Made by a program: the position numbers and the translations under genes. Below, one piece after another: positions 14,388 to 26,269 of a DNA stretch of 64,000 nucleotides. The notes beneath the pieces are model-generated. The model saw only the letters and a program-made list of their open reading frames with translations, did no database searches and was not told where the DNA came from. The DNA lies in assembly GCA_051294375.1 (NCBI GenBank), contig CM119263.1, forward strand, positions 28,972,079 through 29,036,078, given 5' to 3'. The stretch is from Paraspadella gotoi. Lineage: Eukaryota; Chaetognatha. Every line of letters begins with the position of its first letter. Within the stretch, counting starts at the first letter, position 1.

Positions 14388-17345
14388 AGAGAGAGGAGAG
14401 AAGGAGAGGACCGTCCTTTTAAGACGGCTCTCGCCGAGTTATTCAAATTAAAAAAAAAGGGATCGTCTTGAATTCATTTTATATTCATTATTTACTCGTT
14501 GTTTATTCATTGTTTACTCGATGAACAGACATCCTTGCTCCGTGAATCCTGGACATCCTTGAAAGAGGATTTTCTCGTTTTGATCGTGACCTTTCTTTTT
14601 AGTTGAGTCGCGATTACTCGCGGAGCAACTCTATAAGTCACTTTTCGATCGGTCTGTCGGTGGGTATGTCTGTCCGTCGGTCTGTCCCACTTACGTTGAA
14701 AACGCTTATAACTTGCCTAATAGACAAATTGTTAAAACCTCAAATCTAAGCGACTACTAGCGCCGCCATTTGTTTTTAAAGAAATCTTATAAGCTATAAG
14801 GAATAAAAGAGGTGAATACGAATGCAGAGCGTCTTGTATTTATACGGAAATACAATTGATAAGCAAGTAAAAATAAAAGTAATGCGGCGCAACACCCTGG
14901 GATAACCGTTCCTTGTTTTTTCTTTCTTTTTTCTTAACTCTTTTATTTAATCTCGACTTTCTTCTTTCATTTTTCAAATCGGAAAATTTCCCTTCTTTTA
15001 TATTCTTTAATTAATTATTCCATATTTTTCTTTTTCACTTTAAAACTTTCAATTCAACAAAAGCTTTTTCTCTCCATTTTATTTTTCTTTGTTTGGACTT
15101 TTTCTTTTTCTTTCCCTTTTCCTTTAATCCTGTTTTTCCTTCCCTCATTCGGGTTAAGCCCCCGAGTAAGTCCGGGTAAGTTAACGAGCGGAACGGATTG
15201 GGTCCGATGGGAGGCGCCGCGCCGCAAAAGAGTCAATAATTCGGCGCCGCAATTTGGTCAGCAGACCTCGAAATAAGCGGTGCCAGGAGGAGAATGCGCT
15301 TGAAGTTCGTTTTTGAAATGTTCTTTCCTTTCACCAGGTGCCACCGCGTGAAATTGTGAGCGTGATTGTTTCCGGTGATTTAGCAAATGGTTGGCGCTGG
15401 GATTTAACTCATTGGCGCCGCCTTTTTTAGATTGGCGGCACTAATTAGAAAGACGACGACGACGACGACGATCAAAACCAAAGCAAAAGATAGATTTAAA
15501 ACTTCTCCGTCTAACAGAAAAAAGGCAAAGATAAAAATTGAGGAAAAAAGAGGAAATCATTAACTACATAAAGAAGAAAAGAGAAAAAAAGTTAGATCAT
15601 TAGATTAAATTTTTTTTAAAGTTTGAAACAGANNNNNNNNNNNNNNNNNNNNNNNNNNNNNNNNNNNNNNNNNNNNNNNNNNNNNNNNNNNNNNNNNNNN
15701 NNNNNNNNNNNNNNNNNNNNNNNNNNNNNNNNNNNNNNNNNNNNNNNNNNNNNNNNNNNNNNNNNNNNNNNNNNNNNNNNNNNNNNNNNNNNNNNNNNNN
15801 NNNNNNNNNNNNNNNNNNNNNNNNNNNNNNNNNNNNNNNNNNNNNNNNNNNNNNNNNNNNNNNNNNNNNNNNNNNNNNNNNNNNNNNNNNNNNNNNNNNN
15901 NNNNNNNNNNNNNNNNNNNNNNNNNNNNNNNNNNNNNNNNNNNNNNNNNNNNNNNNNNNNNNNNNNNNNNNNNNNNNNNNNNNNNNNNNNNNNNNNNNNN
16001 NNNNNNNNNNNNNNNNNNNNNNNNNNNNNNNNNNNNNNNNNNNNNNNNNNNNNNNNNNNNNNNNNNNNNNNNNNNNNNNNNNNNNNNNNNNNNNNNNNNN
16101 NNNNNNNNNNNNNNNNNNNNNNNNNNNNNNNNNNNNNNNNNNNNNNNNNNNNNNNNTTTTTTTTCTTTCTTTTTTCTTCATTCAATTTTGAGCAGAAAAT
16201 AAACTTCCGCCGCCAGAGTTCATCCGGAGATGGAGATGGAGANNNNNNNNNNNNNNNNNNNNNNNNNNNNNNNNNNNNNNNNNNNNNNNNNNNNNNNNNN
16301 NNNNNNNNNNNNNNNNNNNNNNNNNNNNNNNNNNNNNNNNNNNNNNNNNNNNNNNNNNNNNNNNNNNNNNNNNNNGAGAGAGAGAGAGAGAGAGAGAGAG
16401 AGACTATTATTTTCAATGATTAACCCCAAAATTCCTAAATTCACAGGGGCTTGTTTTGGCGTTTGGTCGCCGTCGGGATTGTCCGTAAAATATTTTCGGT
16501 TATACGATCCCCAGCGGCGGCGGCGGCGTCGGCGGCGGCGGCGTCGGCGGCGGCGGCGGCAACCGTAAAATGGGTGACGGCAAAACAGAAAAGTTATCGA
16601 ACATTCCAATGACCCAATGCAAAAAAATGAGAGTCCACGAATATGTGATATTATTCAATATTCACCACTGATAAACAGAAACAGTCTCTCACAATCCGTC
16701 TGCTTCTTTTCTTTCGATAATATCACACACACAAAAGAAAAATGTTATCACAATCTCCGCATTCGTCGAATTCTGATGTCAAGAGAAACAAGACTTTTCA
16801 ACTTTTCCTTTTCTCCAAAATTATCTTCTCTTATTTTCTTTCCTCCCCTCCGTTCCTCCCCTCCTTTCCTATATTGCCTTTCGCCTTCTCTTTCTCACCT
16901 TCCCCCTCTCCCATCTCCCTTTTTATAACCTTTTACCTAACTCCCTATGTCCTCTATCTCTCACTGCTACGCACAGTCTTCCCTCTTCCTCTTTTTATAC
17001 TCTCTCTATTTTCACTGAATACCTCTTATTCGTCACCATCTCCCTCTCTCCCTNNNNNNNNNNNNNNNNNNNNNNNNNNNNNNNNNTCCCTCTCTCCCTC
17101 TCTCTCCCCCTCTCTCTCTCCAGAGATCGAACTAAATCTAATCTCCGATCGAAGACGAAATTCCATCCAAAAATTTTCTTTCTCTTTGTTTTCCTTTTTC
17201 GCGAAACAAAACATATTTTTTTCTTCTTGTTTTCTTTTTTTTTTTTTTTTAGTTTTTGCATAGAAAAGGTAAAACGTTTTGCCAGACGGTGAGAAAGTAC
17301 GAGGAGAGGTGAGAATGGACCGAGACGAACGACGAAAGACGAATT

Positions 17346-17386
<41 letters not shown>

Positions 17387-18069
17387 AATCGAAGACGAAC
17401 AACGAACAACGACGACGAACGACGAACCCATCCCAACGGACACTGAGGCGACGCAAAACCCGGATTTTGAAAATCACTTCTTAAGCTAAGATGAGACGCG
17501 ATTAAATCCGAGGATTAGCAGACGAATTTTGCTGATTTTGAAAGACTGAGAAAACAAATGAACATCGATAAGAAAAAATAATAAAAGAAACGACATCTAC
17601 TAGCGAAACAAACAACGAGAAATGAAACTTTGTCGTGTGGACAACAATAGCAAAAAAAAGATAACGAAAACGACGACAACAACGACGATGATGACGACAA
17701 CGACAACAACAAGGACGACGACAGCGACTGCGGATCTCAGTCGTAAAAACGCTTTCACGAGTCCATCTCTCACCTTTTCACGAATAGGCCACTAAAGATG
17801 ACGACGACAGTGAAGACGACAACGACAAGAAAGGGCGAATGCTCTAAAAAAATTGCCTTTGAAATGCTCCAGGATCTGTACGAGTTCGAGTGCCATTAAG
17901 ATAAAAGGGTCGCGAAGTCTCTCTCTCTCTCACCTCTCNNNNNNNNNNNNNNNNNNNNNNNNNATGCGTTCAAAATTGCCTTTGAGAATGCTCCCAGGAT
18001 CTGTGTACAAGAGTTCGAGCGCCTACTATTAAGAGTAAAAGGGCTCGCTCGAAGTCTCTCTCTTCCTAC

Positions 18070-18148
<79 letters not shown>

Positions 18149-18665
18149 CTCCTCTCCTTCTCTCTCTCTCCCTCTCCCTCTCTCAAAAAGCATGCCACCT
18201 CCCGCTCACCTACGTTACGCCCCATTTCTTGAGTCTCTCTTTCTCCCTTTACTCTCACCGCCTCGCAGCATCACCCCCCCCGTCCTGACTCCTCCCCCCT
18301 CCCCCCTCTTTTAAAGTACATGGTTCTCCATTCGGTTGAGTTTGTCCTTTCTATTTTGCCGTAATCCGTAACCAGGTCGTCCAGTGATCGTCGCTTGCAG
18401 GTCGTCGTCATTCGTCATCGTTAGTTCTCTTCATATGTCTTCCCTCCTTCCACAACTTATTATACATCCACACACAGCTAAACAAAGAAACACAAAACAC
18501 ACACCACCATACAAAAAGATAGAAACACTTTTTTGCTTGAACATAAATGCAAATGGACAAAATATATGACCCTTTTTCACCTCAAGAATCTCCGTCCGAT
18601 CTTCCACACCCTCTCTCCTACCGCTCTCTCTTTCCATCTCCTCTCTCCTCTCTCTCACTCTCTCG

Positions 18666-18696
<31 letters not shown>

Positions 18697-21600
18697 ATCT
18701 CTCCTCTCTGCTCTCTCTCCTCACGATTCGATCCCACTCTTTGCCTTCCATATCTATCCTGCCCCTCTCATCTCCTTTTGATGCACTCGTGCTCAATCAG
18801 CTTGACTTCCAAAATATCGAAATCGATTGATTCTTGAAATATCTCGAATATACAAAAACACTTCGACTTAGACCAGTCACTCTCTTCCTGCAAGACACGC
18901 AGTCTCACCCAGACATGGAGTCACTATCGACAAATATTATACCTTAGCAAATGTACCTCAACAGTCACTTCTTCAGCTGCTAACAACTGATTAGTCATCC
19001 ATATGCATCTGTTTCGTCTCTATCGTCGCCACCTGTTCGCCGCGCCGCCCGCCTTGCCCGACGGCCGCCCGAACCACACCCGGCCCCTCCCACCGCTGCA
19101 CGCGCCTGCCGGTCCCCCCCTTCGTCGAGAATCGAGTGCAGACCTAAAGCATCGAACTTTTGGATCTTTGCGACCTATACAAAAACCATAGATTTTTAGC
19201 CTTTTTTAAGAAATATGCTATAAATTTTTTAGTTTTAGTCCTTCTAAGTTCGAACGCACACACAACTTTCCAAGATTCTCGCAACAAATTATCGGTCACT
19301 GAAATACTATCAGCGCATGGCTTTCAACAAGAGATGTTCTTTCTCATTTATTGCAGTGTTGCCCGTATTTTACGGGCCACCCCCTACAATAGTATAGAGC
19401 GACCATTCGACCTTCTCTCTCGCTTGAACGGAGACGTGCGACGCCCCGAAATTTCTGAGCTGTCGTCAGATCACGGAGTGGTCGGAAATTCCGTTTTGAC
19501 GGTCGCCCCCGCTCGACAGCCGCCGCTCCGAGTTACCCCGCAGCTGCGCCGCATGTTAGACGGCTGTCGTCGTCCGCCCTTGACCGGCGTCTGCGTCCGC
19601 CTTGACCGCCGCCCATGTCTGCTTCTTCTCGCGACGCCTGTCGCGTCCAAGATTAGATTCCTGTTGAGTTGTTTTACGACGATCTAGTTTTTTTTTTTTT
19701 TCATCGAAAATCCGATTGTTTTTTTCTTTCCCTGAGAAGGAAGCAGAGGAGAGAGAGAGAAATTACCACCGGTGAGAGAGAGAGAGCACGAGGTGGACAC
19801 GTGACGTTATGCTGCCGATTAAAAAATCATGGACGGCTTTAACTTTTGTCGTTATTTAGGGCGACTAATTTTGCCCCTTAGCATTAAAGTATCCCCAAAA
19901 TAATTTTAAAAATAAAAAAAACAAACAAAAACAATATTACAAGCATAAGCTTAGTTATTAAATATGGATAATTTTTATATGGTTGTACCAATTTCATAAG
20001 AAAGATTTCTCATTTACTGCTCTTCTCTTTAATCCAGTATTTTTACAACCACACCTGAGAAACACATTCAGGCAAATTAAATCTCTTTTCGTTTACTCTT
20101 TTCCCCTTTTCTTCTGTTTTCTTACTTCATGTTCTGTTTGTTCTTCCTTGTTCCAAATCTCGATTTACAGAAAGGGTCTGACCGCCCCAAGAGGGGTGCT
20201 ATTTCGTCGTTCGTCGTCGTTTCTCTACGACATTTTGCAGCATTGGACGGCATTGTAAGTCCTCGGGCCATCCTGGGTCTTACGTCGTAAAAGGTGGACA
20301 CGTCTTTTTCAAAGAGACGACCACCCGTTAGATGAAAACGACAACAACAACAACAACAACAACAAAGATCACGACGACGACAAAACCGCATCGCGACTCA
20401 AAAGAACAATAGTCGGTCTTGGCAGAAAGAAGACACTGAAGACAATGAAAGTAGATGGAAGAACAAAGAAGGCAAATGAAAGAAAAGAGAAGAATGAAGA
20501 AGAAAAGAAAAGAAAAGAAGAGAGAAGAAAAGAAAAGAAAAGATGGGATGAAAAAGAAACGAAGCAAAAGAAAAAAAAAACAAATAAAATTTTTAAAAAT
20601 GATTTGTACATAAAAAGAAAAAGAAAAAAAAAGAAGAGCTGAAAAAGAGAGGAAAAAAGAAAGGGAAAAAAAAGTAAAGTAGACGACACCCAAGTGAGAA
20701 AAGAAAGAGAAGCGAATTTCTCTCTTTCTCTTTTTCCATCGAACGAGGAAAGAAACGAGAATTGACGAGAAGACTAGAAAATGAGATGGAATCGAGAGGG
20801 TGGGGCTGTGGAAGGAGGTTGTGGGGCTGTGGAAGGAGGTTGCGGGGATGTGGAAGAAGGGGTTGTGGAGGTGGTGGAGGGTAAGGCTCTTCAGTAGGGT
20901 AAGGCCGAGGCCAAAGGAGGGTGTGGAAAGAGGAGGAGCTCCGACAGGAAGGAAGCGGTGATTTGGAAGAAAAAAAAACGAGGCGATGTGAGTGAATTAT
21001 CACCGGAGAGTCGCGAGCTGTGAGCCTCTTGACAGAATCGCCGAATCCTTGCAACAAGGCAACGTTGACTGACTCTCGAATCGCAGATCCTTTCGTCGAC
21101 TGAGATTAGCTTTTAAAAAAATCCGCAAAGATCCGGTCTCGAACGCGCGAGTTCTCGGTTTAACCCATCCACGTTTTCTTAATTCCGTCCACCGAACGAT
21201 GACAAATCCACCAAAGAGGTTGTACCGCGATTTCACGGAATTAATCTCGTGAGTCAATGTTTTCTTATTTCTCGTTTTTTCTCGTCTTTTCTTTTCTTTT
21301 CTTTTCTATACGTTTTTGTTTACTTATCTTTTCTTTCCTTCGATCCGATTAAAACCCTGAGTCGAACCGTCGCTCCCAGTAGCAAATGTGGGCGACTGAG
21401 AGTGACAAAGTCGGACTTATGACGACATTTTATCTTATAGTATACGTAAGTCGCAATCTGTAAGACCTTATCTGTAGCTAGGCGTTTGTAAAACCCCCTT
21501 TGTAGATCTCAATCTGTGAGATCTCATCTGTAAGTCGCACTGTTAATTTGATTTAATTAAATTTTTATTTCACATTAGAGTGATTTTCATTTCATTTCTA

Positions 21601-22202
21601 TTTCATTATATAGGTCATGATCTGGGTACATTTGTCCTTAACTTTTCAGGACAAAACAAAAAACTTCGTTCAACCTTCAAAAATTTGAAATTCTGATTGA
21701 AGGACCAATTTCCATGGAAGAGGATTTAGCGGCGTTGCTAAGCGCGTCTCGGCGTTGCTAAGCATTAAAAACCACACTCTTCATGCGGAAAATTTTGACA
21801 AGTCTGCCTACAAAAAATTCAGATTTGGGTGAACCGTAGGAAGGTGCGATTGGGCGAGGAAAGTGTGCCAGCGGAGGGAAAGATATGGGTTTTGGAAGTG
21901 TGCGCGACGCCTTCTCGGATTTCCTCCTTTTTCGAGGTCAAAACAAACGCGAAAAGGTTAAACGCATTTAGGAGAAAAATCTTAGGTATTCGGACGTGAT
22001 GCTTCGGGATAGAGAGCGATCAAAAAAGTGGCAAAGGTGGTATGGGTGGTAAAAATTAGTGGGTAGAGGTGAAAAGAAGAAGTAGAGGGTTGTAGCGGCA
22101 ATTATAACAGGGCAAGGACAGATGGTGTGAGGGAAGAATAAGAATCGATGTTGGAAAATGACAACTGAGGACAAAATTGACAATATGACTTTTCTAAATC
22201 CA

Positions 22203-22233
<31 letters not shown>

Positions 22234-25200
22234 TAACGCCCCCAAAATGGAGTCGACATTGCCGACGACGAAGACGTCAACGACGCCCGCTGCGGCACAA
22301 GGCTGCGATGTGGTTCTCGAGTGTTTCGTCACCTCGAATCAATTGGATCAGACCCGAATGGCTCATGTGGGTGGGCGTGGGATGAGAAGAGATGGACATC
22401 GTTGTCGTGGAAAAGGAAATTGGTTTGGGGGGGGAGAGGGGGAAGGAAAGAGATGGAGGAAAGGAAAGGAAAAGGAGATAAAGGAAAAGTGGTGATTGTG
22501 GAAAGGGGGGGAAANNNNNNNNNNNNNNNNNNNNNNNNNNNNNNNNNNNNNNNNNNNNNNNNNNNNNNNNNNNNNNNNNNNNNNNNNNNNNNNNNNNNNN
22601 NNNNNNNNNNNNNNNNNNNNNNNNNNNNNNNNNNNNNNNNNNNNNNNNNNNNNNNNNNNNNNNNNNNNNNNNNNNNNNNNNNNNNNNNNNNNNNNNNNNN
22701 NNNNNNNNNNNNNNNNNNNNNNNNNNNNNNNNNNNNNNNNNNNNNNNNNNNNNNNNNNNNNNNNNNNNNNNNNNNNNNNNNNNNNNNNNNNNNNNNNNNN
22801 NNNNNNNNNNNNNNNNNNNNNNNNNNNNNNNNNNNNNNNNNNNNNNNNNNNNNNNNNNNNNNNNNNNNNNNNNNATCTCTTTCTCCTCTCTCTTCTCTCT
22901 CTTTCTCTCTCTCTCTTCTCTCTTCATCCTCTCTCTCCTCTTCTCTCTCCCCTCACTCTTCAGCACTCACGTATCTCACACGGCGCTATTCACTCAAGAT
23001 CGCGAAGCGAAAAGTCGGCGATCGAATCAAGTGAACTCTTTAACACGCGGGAAAATGAGGGAGAGAGGGGGTGTGTGGTGAAGAGGAGTGAAAGAAAAAA
23101 TGGGTGTGATTAGAAAATAAAGAGTTTGGTCCTAAATATGAGGCAATCTTACCATAGTGATCCGTATATAGTTGTAAGAACATTGGGAGGGAAATTGTTC
23201 TTTTTCTTCTTTCTTTTTTTTTTCCTTTCTTTCTTTCTTCGTTTCTTTCTCTTTTCTTTTCTTGTTATCTTTTTTCTTTCTTTCTTTTCTTTCTTTTCTT
23301 GCTTTCTTTCTCATTTCTTTTTTTTCTTAGAACAGACAAGATTCGTAACACATTTTTTCGAAACAAGGATCGTATGTGAAACCTAGTTAAGGATCTTACT
23401 TTTATTTTTAATGAGTCAGGTATGTGACAGATGCCACTTTTTTAAACCCCAAGAAGATAATGAGAAATGAGATGAGAGAGAAGAGAGAGAGAGGAGAGAG
23501 AGAGAGACGAGAGAGAGGAGGGAAGAGATGAAGAGGGAGAGAGAGAGGAGAGGAAGAGAGAGAGCACGGACATACAGTCGACGCGACACGTTCGTTCGAT
23601 CTCCCTCATTTGGAGCTTCTCCCACCCTGCGTTTTTTCTTTTTCTTTTGTCTTTTTCTTTTCTTGGTCTTCTCTTTCTTCCCTTTCCTTTTTTTTTAAAT
23701 TTCACTACCGTTTCCCTTATTCCGCCATCTTTTCACCTCCTATTCTTTCCGACCTATAGCTACAAATAAGGCCACCGGGAGGTAACCCAGGAAGCATAAA
23801 ATCATGCCGGTTTAAAAATTATCTATAACTAACTAACTCAGTATTTTGTAATATCATTTATTCCCTTTTGGCCCTAAAAAACATTTTCCCCATAGAAAAA
23901 AAAATTGCTTTGTAATGAAATTAAAATGAAATAAAAATTTTTAAATTAATACAGAATACAGATATAGTACTTTTTAAAATCTAAAAAAAAAATGATAGAA
24001 TGCTTTTCTTCCAATATGCAAATAAAATTAATAAAGCAGTGATAATCTTTATTGATTTGACTGAAAAACATAGAAACGACTGTTTAAAAAGACGCTCGAT
24101 ACAAACAAAAATTTTTACATATTTAATGTTTTCAAAACTTTAATCTAATAAAACAGTGAATTAGTTTCCCCAACCCTCCAACCAGCTATCTGCCCTCCTT
24201 ACTTTGAACAGGCAATAGTGGGTTTTCTTTATTCTCTCTTCTCTCTTTTCTTTTCTCCTCAAGTCCCCAACCTTTCAAATCCCACTTTCACCAAANNNNN
24301 NNNNNNNNNNNNNNNNNNNNNNNNNNNNNNNNNNNNNNNNNNNNNNNNNNNNNNNNNNNNNNNNNNNNNNNNNNNNNNNNNNNNNNNNNNNNNNNNNNNN
24401 NNNNNNNNNNNNNNNNNNNNNNNNNNNNNNNNNNNNNNNNNNNNNNNNNNNNNNNNNNNNNNNNNNNNNNNNNNNNNNNNNNNNNNNNNNNNNNNNNNNN
24501 NNNNNNNNNNNNNNNNNNNNNNNNNNNNNNNNNNNNNNNNNNNNNNNNNNNNNNNNNNNNNNNNNNATGAACGACAACAAAGACGACGAACGACGACTTC
24601 AAATGAAAAAGTCCAGCGGTCGACGAAAACGAATGGAGTTGACTTTCGCTTGATCCCTGAGGATTTCGTCGTCGCGGCCGCCCCCACAGCAGCAGCAGCG
24701 GCAGGAACCTGCGACCAGCGACGCTGCCCTCACCGCCGCAGCCGTTACTGCCTACGACTCGATTCACTTATGATTTCTCTCCCAAGCTGATTTCTGGAAG
24801 GATAATCGAATTTTGGAAAATTTTGAGTGACCAAACGTGAAAAGCTAAAACTTACGATGAAAAAAAATATTCACAAGAGATCAAAGATGAAAATCAAACA
24901 AAATGGGAATTTGGTTTGGTTTCATTGTAATAAAATATATAATGTGGAAAAAAAATATTTTATTTGTAATAAAAGTCGGAAGTACAAAAAATAAAAAGGG
25001 ATGCGATGCAAAGATGCAAAAGAAATTTCGGGTTCAGGGAAGAGAATTTGTGGGTTGGGTCAGGCGATGGAGGGGGGGAGCAGACCAATGACCGAAGGGG
25101 CATCTGTGACCATAATTGAGCCAATGGCCAATCAGCGCCGACGCGGTGCCATCATGAGAATGAGGGGGGAGGGAGAAAACGGACGGGGGTTGGACTGCGG

Positions 25201-26182
25201 GATTGAAGGTGAATCGAGATGTGAATTCTGAAGTGGGGGTCATTGTTCTGCGTGAAGAAGTGAAGTGGATGGGGAAGAGAAAGTGACAAAGAGGTTGGAC
25301 TCCAGACAGAGTGAGACTGATGAAGAGGAGGGGAAAATGATGAGGGGCTTCCGCACTATGGAACGGCGCAGAGTCGAACGGCGTACAGTTGAACGTCGCT
25401 TAGTCGAACGGCGTACCAGGACTGGCACATCATGGAATGGCGCACCATGAAATGACACACTATGGCGTGGCACTCTGTAAGACGGCGTACAGGGGAACTG
25501 CGAATCACGGATCGACAAACCATGGAATGGCATACAGTGGGAAATCCACCACGGAATGGCACTCTTTGTGGAACGGCGCACCATGGAATGGCGCACAATG
25601 GAACGACACACTTTGTGGAACGGCGCATCATGGAATGGCGCATAATGGAACGTCACTCTTTGTGGAACGGCGCACCAAGAATGGAGAACCAACGTTTGAT
25701 CGGAATCGACTTATGTCGTTAACGTTTGGATGAAGACGAAACGAGCTGCTATTTGCGGGAAACAATCGGGTTTCTTTGGGGAGAGAAAAAATGAGGAAAG
25801 AAAAGGGAGGAAAGGAAAAGAAAATGGAGGAAAGAAAAGAAAAGAGAGAAGAAATAGAAGAGAAATGAGAAAAAAGAAAAGCTGAGGCCATGAAAGGTCT
25901 CGGGGTTTTTAACGAGAAACGTTATAAATGAGAGCGATTGAATGGAGAGAGAAAAAAGAAAAGAGAAGAAATAGAAAAGAAGAGAAAAGAAGAGAAAAAG
26001 AGAAGAAAATAGCGATTACTAATGTGGCGAAACCCAAAAAAAAGGGACAAATGGAAGAAACAGGATGAACGAAATGGAAACAGAAAATCGAAAGAGATGG
26101 AAAAAAGAGAAAAAAGTCGTGGCGAAAAGATAAAAACAAACTTTGGAAGAATAGAAGATTGAAAAAATCGATGAAAGAGAGA

Positions 26183-26269
<87 letters not shown>

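Noticed and set aside
25360-25685. Possible CRISPR-like array
   Set aside because: Units are contiguous and degenerate with no unique spacers, in a clearly eukaryotic context; it is a minisatellite.
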